NCBI GenBank assembly: GCA_037903355.1
Contig: JBAJFE010000014.1
Location: forward strand, 6,696,001 to 6,760,000
DNA from: Trichuris trichiura
Taxonomy: Eukaryota > Nematoda > Enoplea > Trichinellida > Trichuridae
DNA: 64,000 nt
Direction of reading: 5' to 3'
Shown: in pieces, positions 37,039 to 48,068 of the stretch
How positions within the stretch are numbered: position 1 is the stretch's first letter
How the letters are laid out: every line of letters begins with the position of its first letter
Notes under the pieces: model-generated
The model's input: the letters and a program-made list of their open reading frames with translations, nothing else
Told to the model about the DNA's origin: nothing
Database searches by the model: none
Position numbers and translations under genes: made by a program

Positions 37039-40000
37039 TTCTTTATTAGTGCAGTGCGTGCAGAACCATTTCCACGTCCGTTGTCATGCCTTACTCTGTT
37101 TATTTTGTGTTGTCCCGTTTATCTACACGTTTAGTACGGTAGAAAATCTTTATTTATGATAAGCGATTTTTTTAGGGGGCATTTGAATAAAATATTTAAG
37201 ACCTGTTTTGTTGATGTTGTAAAGCCGCCGTCCCACCCTTTCAATGCTAATCAAACGTTTCAATAAAAGCAATTCCACCGGAATCTTGCACGAAAAATTG
37301 TACCGTCGGAACGGACTAGTTCATGTGAACCATACGGCATTGGTTAGTCTTATCAGTGCTCATGCAAATACAGGTCAATGGTAAACTTTAACTAAGAACT
37401 TGGCAAGCGGTGAGGTCTGAAAATCAACAAGGAAAACCATCTGCAAAAAATGCTCCAGTAGATCTCAACAGTCAGCGCATAGTATGCTCATCTGTGATTA
37501 TTGGCGGATGATATAAATCTGTCTGGTCAAATTTGCTTCAGACACGAAGCGGCTTTGCGGAGAAACAGAGGGACAAGTTCTAAGACGTGCATTGTAAACA
37601 AAATGTTTTAAAGAAGCACCGTGAAACTTCGTTGTTTTACTAAGGCAGCGCGTTCTGTGGGAAAGATGTTCGCTGGAGAGAGGTATGGAATTTTCGGGAC
37701 TTGTCTGCTCTCACCACTACCGTCGAAAATTAATGGCTATTAAAGAAAGTTCGAAAGTTTTCTTAACCCGCAATCGATGTTCAGAAAGGGCAAGTTTGAA
37801 CCGTCCATAATGCGTTAACCTGAAGCTGTGGTATGAATTCACGTGCGGCTGTTCGGCAAAACATGTAGGTGATCGGAAAGTCATTACTTGACTAATTGAA
37901 GAACCCATGTTCTCAGTAGCCAATCGTCGCGCGGCACCACGAATCTAGCTACATGGAACCATGTGGCAAAACGTGGACGCCTACAAAAGCTTGAACCAAA
38001 TCTGTCCATGAATTAAGCTATCATGGCATCTGCGGTAGCTGAACACGCAGTAAATCATCCAAGATGACTCCACTCGCTCGTGCAGCGAGAACAATTTATC
38101 TTGAGAAAGTTTAGCATTGCCATGCATACTGTCACATATCATGCATACTACAAGTTAGTCATACTACAAGTTGTTATTACAACCGTGAGAAAGGCTTGCG
38201 GGTTAACAGTATGTACACATGTCTCAACAAGAAAACAGGCTGCTGCAAAACACACATCGTTGACTGTCAGTTATAAAACAATCGCGGGAAGCAACAAAGT
38301 ATAGCTAAACGAACCTGTGATAAGTGCTTACAGAATAACTCGACCAGCAAAGTACGTCCACTAACGTAACTTGCTGATAGAGGACGGTTCAAAACGATGT
38401 AGGGAAAAGCTTCTGCTGTAAATGGTCCATTATATATTTTTTGATACAGTAAGGCTGGCTTACTGAGACAATTGGTCCATACCAATGTACCATGAAGTTT
38501 AGTTTTGACAGAAGGGTCCTCTGACGCAACCGGAACCCAAAGTCATCGGAAAGAATAACATTGACTTGAGTGTCCGGGTATAATGCAGATGGAAATAATC
38601 GTTCCTAGGCTAGTGTTCATAATACAGCTTGCATTTTTTGGCAAGACCGAATCTGACGTATGATATGCTTGAGGACAAATTTCAAAAACTGAAGTAGATC
38701 AGTTGCGTTACTGCACGACTCATGTATTTCTTTGTGATCTATGGCACGCGCGGTAAATGGTCAGGTTTAAATAGCTCAACAGCTACAGAGAGGTCAGTGC
38801 CATACGAATTCCAGTTACCAGTAAACCGAGGTGTTGCATCATTCATCTGGCGCTCCTTCCTGATCTACGATACTCATCTGACTTAAGTCACCATCTCTAC
38901 TGCTGAAGACAGGATAAGCTGTCCTTAAAGTTTGGAAATGCAGGAGGTCAGTGACTTAAGTTGTTCCGACTTTCGATAGGTTCGACAGCGGTATACGATC
39001 GCCTGGAAATGTGTATTTTCTTATTTAAATGTACATATATATAGGAAATAGTTATCGCGAAAGCTGATCCCCAGATTTAGATGCTTTTGCTAGTTATGAA
39101 GAAAAAAACCAGCTGCAAACGGAGCACAGTGCTAACCTCAGACCTGTGGTAAACAAGAGAGAAAAAAAGAAAAGGAAGAAATAAAGAAAATAAGAGAAAA
39201 GAGAGGGGAAGTGGAGTAGACGGTTTAAATTTCTTTCCTTAAACTCCATTTACATTGGGTGGTTCAACGATTTCCCCGTCATTTTACGTCGCACTTTCAT
39301 CGAGGATGGCAGCGTGAAAGTGCTCTGTTATAGCACCTGCTACTTGGGAGCCAACCTCGATAAGTCAAGGTTCGACTCGACAGGTAACAGGCAGCCACGT
39401 CGGCTGGCAATACGAAAGAGTTCCTTAGCAGCCGATCTTGATGAAGGCCAAGAAATGTTTTTTTGTTGTTTTTTATGCGCTTAAGATGGCCCAGGGCTGG
39501 AGCCGAAAACTCTGCAGAAAGATTTTTGGCGTAAAACGGGATATTCGCAGTAATGGAAGAAAAATATTACAAAGAAATATACAAAGGAATACAGAAGAGT
39601 ATAGAAACAAGGTTTGAAACTTTCCAAACGCCGTCTATTACTGATACGCTATCAATCATCACAGGAGTGCTTTCTTCCAGCTATCATTGAGTCAAGTTCA
39701 TAGTAGTGTCCCCACACTAGTGCTATCTTTTTGCAAGTATCAGTTGGGTACGTCCTTCCATCCATATACATTCTTCTGTGTTACTAACTCAAGAAGGGAA
39801 TTCGTGCATTATAAAGCAACCTCGTTAAGACAGACTGCACGAACCTTTGACATTCAAGTAGTTGTAATCTTCAGTATAGGTTTGTTGTGGTTCCTCATAT
39901 CCATTTCGCCGTGAGGACTTCCCACCGTGGCAGTTCACCTTAAGCCAACGCCTGAACGTTTACCAGTGACGGTATTGAACAAACGTGTAGCCAATGGAGA

Positions 40001-40959
40001 CCAATGGGGAAACTACCAATAGCAAAGCGTCGCCTCCTCAGTCCGTTTCGGCATTAAGTACATTGATTAGGCGTCTCGGCTTGAGAGGTTTCGACTTGGA
40101 ACGCTTGGAACGAAATGGCATCGTTAGATGGGAACCTGCTGCATAAACTACTGTTCTCCACTTTTTAAAATAACTCCTTAAGCATTTGTTGGTATTGCAC
40201 TTATTCCATTGAAGTAAAAAAATCTAGCGAAAGAAAATGGGCAGCTTCAATGAATAAACAAAGGTTACATACCGTACAAATAAAGTTGCTTCAGCATCAA
40301 CAGATGTGAAATAGTATTTGCAAAATCCGTTAAAGAAGGGAACATGTTTCCCAGGTAAGGGAAGTAAGTTACACGGAAGACAGCTATTGGGAAGTGAGGA
40401 TAGACATTCAATGCACGTGGAAGTTCTGAAGCTCTACTATTAGTATTATTAACGATAATAGTTTCACTTAACGCACTTCACAATCATCAGCATATGCTGC
40501 AGCCGAAAGATATTGGAAGTCGAAACTGTGCTGACCCTGATTAGTTTTGACATCGCAAATTTCACCTTCGCTTGAATTGTACCTGACGTACTCAGCTGTA
40601 GGTCTTTCAAGCAGTATCTGCTTGACTCTCTATCGTGGGAAAAGTTTAAGCGTAGTAAGCGAGGGCTAATAGGTAAAAACAGCGACGAGAAGGATCAGTA
40701 TGAGCCGTTTAAACGAGTCCGAAGGCTGACTATCTTTGATCAAACTGCACTTTAACCCGCGAGGTTGAAATGTCTTAAAGGGATTGGATGAAAAGCAACA
40801 CCAGCATGTTAGTGTTCATTTGAGATGTTTGTCCGCTACCGCTATCACAACCAATGGAAGTAGTGAAAACGTACACGGAAAAAAACTATCCAAGATAAAA
40901 ACAGCACATTCATTGAAATCTTGTCGCATCGACTCAGCGCATTGTTTCAATAACGTAAA
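37039..40959. other. Intergenic 3.9 kb between tail-to-tail LIN9 and DOT1; one unnamed repeat
   Basis: AATAAA signals at 37186-37191 and 37262-37267 would serve LIN9. 38880-39720 is a second copy of the repeat at 25740-26110, expanded by an inner purine-rich segment (39140-39235). No protein-like open frame is present. Confidence 0.5.
37186..37191 (+). terminator. LIN9: Polyadenylation signal AATAAA of LIN9
   Basis: It lies 148 bp after the LIN9 stop. A second AATAAA follows at 37262-37267. Inferred from sequence only. Confidence 0.5.
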
Positions 40960-42360
40960 CTACAGTTCTTCAGCGGTGAAATCGTCAAGCTGTCTCTTTT
41001 TTGTCGACCTGTCGTTCCATGATGCTAAATACTCAGCTCGCTAAAATAAAAAATTAAACGAAATAGAAGACAGCACAGTAGCAGCTGCCACCTTTTGCCT
41101 ATCAATAGTGTGAATGAAGTACGGGAGGGGCTTGCTTGTCCAAGAAACTGGCGCAGGCCTCAGACTTTCAACTTTAACAATTGCGCGGAAATCTGTAGAA
41201 GCGGGAAGTTGAGCAGTACATCACCACTCGAACTGGCAACTACCGTTCATATTGCGAGCATTCAAACGTTGATCCGGTTCAGCAAACTTACGGGAAGACA
41301 CTATACGAACACCATCGTTAAGCGTTAAAAAAATCTCTTCCAGCTAATAAAAGAATAGTAAGCGAACCGAATAATCATGAAAGCAATAAACTTGCCTGAT
41401 AATTTAATTCAGGGGTGAAGGCGATATTGTTGGTGAAAATGACGCTGCAGAAGTACTCAACTAACAAAAAAATGATACATATTGACAAAATGTTACGTTG
41501 CCTCATTGATATAGTGTCGAAACTTTTCATCCATAAAATCGCCTTCCAGCAATTCATAGCTCTGATATGGAATTCCAAACCAATTCATCCAGCGCTGGAA
41601 AGTGGAATCCATCGCCTGAAGGAGAAAAAGAAATCGTGGCCAATGAACAGAGGACATCACTCTGGCAAAAAATATTGGCCATTCTCTACATTCTATGCCA
41701 ACTGCAACACGGCACTCAGTAGCTGCGGCAACGTGAAGGACCACTTGACCAACGCCTCAAAATAAGAAAAGATTTAAAGTCAGTGTCGAAAATTCAAGTA
41801 GATTTACCACTCCCGAGATCCAAGAAAGAGTCATCAGAAGTGATGTTAAGATAGTGAATCATTTCCTCCACCATTTGAAAAGAAGTTTCACCGTATGCAC
41901 TGGAACTTGACGGGGGATAAAGATTCAGTTTTGCAGGCTTGACCACAGAGTTGTTATAGACTACTTGAAGAATATGTTCCACCAATAATTTCTTTGTATT
42001 TTGGAACGACTGGAACTCCACCACGTTCTGCTAAAACCCTATATCTAATTTCAGTTCTCATGACTGAAGTTACATCTCGCTTAAGGAACATTTCAGCGTC
42101 GTAATTAAACTGTTTCGACCAACGTAACAACGCATCATAACCAGCGGAGTTCTCCAGCAGTCCACTCAACTCCTGAAGGTTTTTCAAAAAAGCTGGAATC
42201 AGCTTCACAACAAATCTAAAAATCAAATCGACGCAATTTTCCACTCTTTTCGTAAATTCATTACGTAAGAAAGAAAACCAGCGTTGAAGATGATACAAGT
42301 TAGTTGTGAACGCTGCACTTCGATTTGTTTTTGGATTAAAACGCTGCTTTCCAATTTCAT
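40960..42360 (-). CDS. DOT1-type histone H3K79 methyltransferase, catalytic-only, 348 aa
   Basis: Exons (minus): 42360-42297, 42243-42074, 42030-41808, 41755-41497, 41444-41396, 41343-41244, 41192-41092 and 41040-40960 (TAG). Lengths sum to 1047 nt with every phase consistent. The fold shows the N-terminal helical part (ENCVDLIFRFV), HILQVVYNNSV, the YGETSFQMVEEMI motif, the SAM-binding loop DLGSGVGQVVLHVAAATEC joined across an intron, GDFMDE, VIFTNNIAF (NNxAF motif), RIVSS, SLRPAPVSWTSKP and YFIHTIDR. DOT1 enzymes methylate Lys79 of H3 in nucleosomes using S-adenosylmethionine. An in-frame stop precedes the ATG. There is no C-terminal extension like the long tail of vertebrate DOT1L. All seven introns are 43-53 nt, and the one after 41396 starts with GC. 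Confidence 0.93.
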
Positions 42361-42999
42361 TTTCCCTCTACTGTCCCCTTTCCGATCCAAAACTTCTTCA
42401 GCGCTTCTTGATAGGGCAAACTAACAGTCCTACTCCAAAGCACACTTACTGCCCAACCAAGACTATTGAAGAAACGGAATCCAAAGTCACCGTAAAACGT
42501 TGTGTTAAAAAACATCTAGTACATTACGCCAAATCTATTTCAGTGAGTGCGCGTCGGCAATGTGAGTACGTTCCTCAACAGACAGCAACGCCCCTTAGGA
42601 ATGAATGAATTAAAAGTTCTACTCTAGCGGGTTTTCAGACACCTTTCTGCGCAATAACGGCAGTAACAGCTAAGAACATGGAATGCTCACGCCTTTCTAA
42701 AGCGAAGCAGCTGTTCACATTGGAATCCTCACACATTCAATGATGTCCAACGGATGCATCCCAACGGACACCATGCAAAATAGATCTGCCCGTATTCTTC
42801 CTAGCACCATCCAGTTCACTAGTTTTCATCCTGTGACATTCAACTGTAGTGCTCACTGTTCAAGTTCTCCATTCAATGAGCGAGAAGCCATACTGGCTCA
42901 AAATTCTACGACCACTTTTTACGTTTTAGAATAGATGCACTAATCGGGTATAAAGTATAGCATAGCGACTTTTATGGTTGATCTTCGGTTCGTGGCTTT
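42361..42999. other. No gene recognised (upstream of DOT1)
   Basis: This is the presumed promoter side of DOT1. Short open frames only; no repeat ends identified before 43000. Confidence 0.35.
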
Positions 43000-43330
43000 G
43001 GCCTGTTTGTTGTACCCGTAAGTGAACTTCAAAATGCCTACCAGCGAATGGATGAGCAAATTGTTAGAGAATAAGTACAGAACAATTGTGTACCGTACGT
43101 TTCGGAACTGCTCTTGTTCCGTCGTCAGCGGCGTAAGGGAGTGCCAACGCAGTTCGGAAACGTATGGTATTGAATTGTTCTGTATTTTATCTGACAATTT
43201 GCTCATCTATTCGCTGGTTGGGTATTTCGAAGTATACTTACAGGTACACTAAACAGGAAAAAGCCGTGAACTGAAGATGAACCGTGAAACAATAAAGCCC
43301 GCTGAAAGACCCACTTTCCCGAAGCATAGC
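43000..43330. repeat. PLE-end foldback with hammerhead-like core
   Basis: The left arm (43010-43100, with CTACCAGCGAATGGATGAGC) is inverted at 43170-43260. The minus strand carries a core CTGACGA, GGAAC/GTTCC stem, GAAA at 43100-43128. The tail at 43240-43320 matches 12600-12690 and 60590-60680. No coding sequence is present. Confidence 0.75.
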
Positions 43331-43744
43331 GACTGAAATATTGTTATTAATATAGCAGAAGCTGTTTAAGTTGACCACCCAACGGACTTAGACAAACAAG
43401 TCAAATTACAGGGATAGTCAACATAGGGAGGTAGTGCATGTGAGCATACTGTAGCAATGCACACATGTAATTTTCTTGTACTGGTCTTCCTTAGAACGTC
43501 AGGCATAATCAAAACACAGTACAACCGTCTGTACAGTATCACGCGAAGCCAGTGCACTTAATAGTATTTTATTATGGTTTGATGGGTTTTTCTGGAAAAA
43601 CGAGTCACTTTTGGTCTGATTCTCATTCTTATAACAAGGGTGTTGAAAGCACTCTCTGCGCCGGCTACACTCAGCATATCTCGGCGCTTTTTGCAGCAAA
43701 TGACTTTAACTGCACCATCAGATGCTAGGCATCCTCTTGATATA

Positions 43745-44840
43745 CACGGTCGGCCGTCCTTGTCCGCGGATTCTATACAACGCGGTTTGTCCGGCGTGAA
43801 ATAGCGGCGGCATCTTTTACATGCCAGTACACGAGATAAAGCCCAGAACAGTCAATGGCTGCTGGAAGCGTTTGTGGGGAGACGCAGTCAGTGAATGCGA
43901 GGACTTAGGTGCCATCGATGAGGAGGTCATAGACGTAGTGAACATTGCTAAGGAGTTGAGAGGTGAGGGTTTCTCCGACATGATAGAAGACCATATCAGG
44001 AAGCACATAGAAGATTGTGGAGAACTATGCACCAGCGAGGAACTTGAGGAACTGATGCAATCACCTACGGGTAGCGACGGCGACGTTATGGAAGATACAG
44101 GAGCTTAACCACCCTCAGATTGAACGCTACAAAAGCTTGCCAGTATTTCCTGGCAAGCTCAGGTCCTAATGGGTATGATTGCTGAATACGATCCATCCGT
44201 GGAATGTGGCATCATGGTTACACGAGGAATAACAGCTTTGTTGAAGCCACTACAAGATTTATTCGATGAAGCAAGAAAAGTGAGAGACAGCTCCCTATAA
44301 CAATGCTTTTAAATAAAGCTTCAGCAGCTGCGGAGTCTAACACTTTAAGGCTAGAAGTTTCACTACCAACAAGTTCAAGAAACCATAGGACTGGCCGGTC
44401 TCCAGGAGAGCTGCGCCCACGTACAGAAAGTGTGCAAATTGATTCATGATGCCCCAAGCGTTTCTGCCGAAAACGTTTTGTTCTATGTGGATGTGTTCTG
44501 TGTGATGTTCACTATTTCTGCTTAAGTGCCTATGCATTTTATACTTCCCCTGCTCTGTAGCCATTCCGCGCACCAGTACATCGCTTACATCATTAAAGCA
44601 AGGCGATTGCAAGGCGTTTAAAGAAAGAGCATCTTACTTTCGTCCTTTCTTGTATCTAATGGCCTGAACTCTGATGGCTGGCTCCATTGAACAAGCGCAG
44701 TCTCGTTAATGTCATTATCTCGTAGCTAGATTCTGTAGTACCAAGCTTCGAAGGATCACTACGTATGATAACCGTTCCGGAAGGAATTCAAGGGAGCAGG
44801 ACGAAATACGCGGCTGGAATATAAGCTATTTGACCATTTT
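43745..44840 (+). mobile_element. pogo/Tigger-like deletion derivative, second copy
   Basis: It starts with a degraded CAGTCGGCC-type end next to TATA and matches the element at 27141-28312 in inverted orientation over most of its length, including the same internal deletion. The right terminal repeat is eroded, so the end is approximate. It inserted near the 3' side of a sequence with 'gttgaccacc' motifs at 43370. Confidence 0.75.
43821..44108 (+). CDS. Tigger-type transposase C-terminal tail, intact frame (truncated protein)
   Basis: The open frame starts MPVHEIKPRTVNGCWKRLWG, matching the Tigger motif 'CWKKLW', followed by DLGAIDEEVIDVVNIAKEL and EELEELMQSPTGSDGD. This is the region downstream of the DDE core. 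The DNA-binding and catalytic parts are absent. The frame has no stops over 95 codons, in contrast to other transposon remnants here, so the copy is fairly young or under some constraint. It could not catalyse transposition by itself. Confidence 0.7.
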   Translation: MPVHEIKPRTVNGCWKRLWGDAVSECEDLGAIDEEVIDVVNIAKELRGEGFSDMIEDHIRKHIEDCGELCTSEELEELMQSPTGSDGDVMEDTGA

Positions 44841-45039
44841 CATAGGGGCCCTATATAATGCGGATTCAACTTAACGCGGTGAAACGAAACTTCAACTTAA
44901 TGCGAATATATATCATGTATGCTAAGAAAATTAATACATCTATAAAGGAGGGCATGTCTTTTCGGTCCCACAGTGTAGAGCGGACTTGACTACAAAGCAA
45001 GTGAACACTTTGTATTAATCTTTCCATGGCTTCTTCCCG

Positions 45040-45290
45040 TTTTTCTGTAAGTGTTATCCGTAAGAAACCAGCACAAACGCTTTACCAACTGATGGATGAG
45101 CAAATTGTTAGGAAATTTGAAGGAGCCTTCTACGCCTTTCCCGTTGTTTTGCGTATTAGCATCTGTAGTTAAACGAAACAACTGCTCTACCAACGGATGG
45201 ATGAGCGATTGTTAAGAAATTGTACAGGACCAATATACTCAGCGTTATTTCAGAGCTTTCGGAACGCTCTAATTCCGTCGTCAATGAGTT
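45040..45290. repeat. PLE-end repeat, partial foldback with hammerhead-like core
   Basis: Two direct copies of the ACCAACNGATGGATGAGC signature lie at 45081-45105 and 45188-45210. A core on the minus strand at 45257-45284 reads TTGACGA, GGAAT/GTTCC, GAAA. It directly precedes the 3' end of the PLE at 45330. Confidence 0.65.
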
Positions 45291-45339
45291 GGAGGAGCAG
45301 GTGTTTACTCTGAAAGGGTATTAAAATAGGCGTGCGTAA

Positions 45340-45930
45340 CAAAGGACGGAGGGAGGTCAGCATGGCAAGGATCAGCTCTTGGTTTCACTGATGAGCGCGT
45401 CCCATGCCATGCTAACCTCCACTCCTTTGTCATGGTTGATAGTGTGGTTATAGTGGATGTAAAGGGCCTCCTTAACCCGGCATTAGTGTAAACGACTCTC
45501 ACGACGGATAATCTGCGGCCGCAGGTCGAGCGAGCGCTGAGAGGAGTGCTCAACGACTCCGGAAGCTTTGATCGTTTCTTCAATGACCTTTTCTGGTTGT
45601 TTTTATGTGGTCAACCTCATGGATTATCTGCTGATTGCCTGTCCAGTTGATTGAACCTTCACATCGCCTCTTTGTATCAGAAGATGTTGGAAACGTGTGT
45701 GCCAAACCTGTCAAGTTAAGGTGTTGCCCGTCTCTCCTATGTAGGAGGTGTTGCAACCGCATCGGGTCCCGTAGACGATGTCAAGTTTCCTGGAAGTCGA
45801 AGGGAACTGCGATCTTACCGCTCCTCACCATTGAATCTAAACTGTGTGATGTCGCGAAACGAACCGCAAAATCAAGCGAACGGCTTAATCGCAGCATTCA
45901 CTCCCTGATGCCGTTGTAATAAGGGAGAAA
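45340..45930 (-). pseudogene. PLE GIY-YIG endonuclease part (element A), broken
   Basis: Frames on the minus strand give ATSHSLDSMVRSGKIAVPFD, then a GIY-YIG core with frame changes, then KEALYIHYNHTINHDKG and ISETKS. It parallels the intact frame at 46204-46722 segment by segment. Several frameshifts make it non-functional. Confidence 0.75.
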
Positions 45931-46024
45931 TGAAATGGGGATTCCATTATTATTTTTTTCCTTTTAAGAGGTTTTTAAAATAGTTTCTTTTAAAAAATTT
46001 TTTGCGGAATTTCAATGAGGATTC

Positions 46025-46070
<46 letters not shown>
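46025..46070. repeat. (ATT)n microsatellite, 46 bp
   Basis: About 15 perfect ATT units abut the left boundary of the inserted element at 46071. It reads as poly-Asn (AAT) in the PLE A frame on the minus strand. Confidence 0.95.
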
Positions 46071-46072
<2 letters not shown>

Positions 46073-46203
46073 TAGTGTATGGTCTTCTACGGCTTTTCCC
46101 GTTTATCTGTTGTGCTTGTATCTGTAAATTAGACGAAACAGCGGCTCTACCAACGGATGGATGAGCCGTTATTAAGAAAAATTGTACAGAGCATCTCTGT
46201 TCC

Positions 46204-46722
46204 ATGGACCTCAAGGTTCGATTTAAGACATCTAACAGTTTGCGTTCAATGGTGAGGAGCGATAAGATCATAGTTCCCTTTGACAGGAGACCGGGCGTCG
46301 TCTACGAGTTACGATGCGGTTGCAACGCCTCCCACATAGGAGAAACAGGCAACACTTTATTTCACAGGTACGGCCAACACATGACCAACGTCGGCCGATA
46401 CAAAGAGGCGATGCGAAGAATGACACAACCCGACGGACAAAGGACAAATAATCCGCGACAGGGCCGACCACAGAAGCTCAAACCGGAGAAGATCATACAA
46501 GAGACGATCAAAGCGTCGGCGGTCGTCGAGCATTCCTCTCAATGCTCCCTCGACCTACAACCGCAGATTATTTGTCGCGAGAGCCACTTACACCTCCGCC
46601 GGGTTAAGGAGGCTCTTTACATTCGCCGTAACCATACCATCAACCGTGACAAAGGACAATACGTTAGCTCGGCTTGGGACCCACTGATTAGTAAAACCAA
46701 GTGTTGCTCTCTGCCGCGCTGA
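46204..46722 (+). CDS. PLE GIY-YIG endonuclease domain, uninterrupted frame (5'-truncated)
   Basis: The open frame of about 170 residues starts in the linker (LRSMVRSDKIIVPFD) and reads GVVYELRCGCNASHIGETGN (GIY-YIG core with a Cys pair), FHRYGQHM, a basic spacer, then VVEHSSQCSLD and KEALYIRRNHTINRDKG. The GIY-YIG nuclease nicks target DNA during PLE retrotransposition. No RT precedes it within the arms, so this is the 3' part of a PLE. It is the best preserved GIY-YIG in the window. A start codon is not evident, and it was presumably made as a polyprotein. Confidence 0.85.
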   Translation: MDLKVRFKTSNSLRSMVRSDKIIVPFDRRPGVVYELRCGCNASHIGETGNTLFHRYGQHMTNVGRYKEAMRRMTQPDGQRTNNPRQGRPQKLKPEKIIQETIKASAVVEHSSQCSLDLQPQIICRESHLHLRRVKEALYIRRNHTINRDKGQYVSSAWDPLISKTKCCSLPR

Positions 46723-46797
46723 CCTCGACCCCCATTCCTATTGTTACGTGAGCCTATATAACACCGTTCGGAGAATAACACCTCCTCCACCACCTCA

Positions 46798-46825
46798 CTG
46801 ACGACGGAACTAGAGCGTTCCGAAA
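46798..46825 (+). ncRNA. Hammerhead-like ribozyme core in PLE 3' region
   Basis: The sequence runs CTGACGA, one C, stem GGAAC, loop TAGAGC, stem GTTCC, GAAA. CTGANGA and GAAA are the two conserved strands of the hammerhead catalytic core, and PLEs are known to carry such motifs. Stem III and the cleavage site could not be fixed, so activity is uncertain. Confidence 0.45.
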
Positions 46826-46973
46826 GCTCTGATATTAAACAGTTGAGTGCATTGACATCTGTACAATTTTTCTTAATAACGGCTCATCCATCCGTTGGCA
46901 GAGCAGCTGTTTCGTCTAATTTACAGATACAAGCACAACAGATAAACGGGAAAAGCCGTAGAAGACCATACAC

Positions 46974-47929
46974 CAGTGTTTCCCAACCTTTTTGGAGCCA
47001 GGGCCCCCTTTCGCGACCTTCAACTTGCCGGGGTCCCCGTCATTCTCCCCAACGTCATTCTCCTGGTTCTGTTATCTTCAGGTGCGCCTACTGTGGTTAC
47101 GTTGTTGTGAATTTGTACAAGTAGTTCAACACCTGAAACAGGCTGCAGAATATAGAATTGACTTCGCTGCCTACCGTGTATGCCAAAGAAAAAACAGTTA
47201 AGCCGGGCCGTCATTTAAAACCTTATTAACCTGCGGATCTTGTCAGCCGCAAGTAGGACCCCATGGTTTGCACTGTGAAAGTTGAGTGTGCTATGAATGG
47301 CTGAAAAACCTGGCGATGCGAAGTCAACGCTGAATTTCTTTTCTACACTAGAGCGAAATGGCTAGTAAGGAAGCCGGCTGCCATATACGATGAAAGATCT
47401 TTAACGATATTCGAAGCCGTTAACGCTTTTAATTCGTTAGTTGGCACTGAAGGCGTTCTTTTCGTATTGCTGGACTTAAGCCGGCTAATTGCAGATTAAG
47501 GAGCCTTCAAAGTACAAGCGCCGCACTAGGTTTCCTCTTCCTCACTTTTTTGGGCTGTCAGCAATGGTAGCACAATATGTAAGTCAGGCTGCGATGCTGT
47601 TCTTAAAGCTGCGCAACAATGAATCTAAATTCAATATTTCCTCGGAGCAAGACGACAGTTGCTTGATCTTACCTCCGTCCGACGACTGGGTATGGTGCAG
47701 TGCTACTAATTTATCCACGTCTGGCTCGATAGTCGTCAGGAGTAATCTCAGGTCGCCTCGCCTCACTATCCTGAACGGCAGATCGCTCTCGTCCTGCGGC
47801 ACCGACTACCAGAGACCCCCTGTGGCCCACCTAAGCTTCCGGAGACCCCTGGAATCCCCAGTCCTTCCCACGACCCCCTTCAAGTTTTCCAGGGCTCCCA
47901 AGGGGCCCCTGGGACCCCCTTTGGGAATC
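46974..47929 (-). mobile_element. hAT deletion derivative inserted in element B
   Basis: The left end CAGTGTTTCCCAACCTTTTT is a standard hAT terminus; the right end (complement GATTCCCAAAGGGGG) has lost its tip. The flanking 8-mers CCATACAC (46966-46973) and ACATACAC (47930-47937) match at 7 of 8 positions. Removing the element restores the arm sequence of element B. A hAT transposase C-terminal remnant (GDLRLLLTTIEPDVDKLV) is on the minus strand at 47584-47802. Confidence 0.75.
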
Positions 47930-47975
47930 ACATACACTATGAAATCCCATCCCGTTACGAAGCACCCAATGTTCA

Positions 47976-48068
<93 letters not shown>
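47976..48068. repeat. (ATT)n microsatellite, 93 bp
   Basis: About 31 near-perfect ATT units. On the minus strand it continues the PLE A reading frame as a poly-Asn run after NSSSVNDGD. Confidence 0.95.

Larger units (their letters stand above)
46071..47975 (+). mobile_element. Foldback-flanked GIY-YIG element (element B), inserted in the AAT tract
   Basis: A left arm (46071-46191: 'cttctacggcttttcccg' and CTACCAACGGATGGATGAGC blocks) is inverted at 46855-46973, continuing at 47938-47975 after a hAT insertion. Between the arms lie an intact GIY-YIG frame (46204-46722) and a hammerhead-like core (46798-46825). (ATT)n tracts flank both sides. The left arm lacks the last 30-40 bp found on the right. 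Confidence 0.7.
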
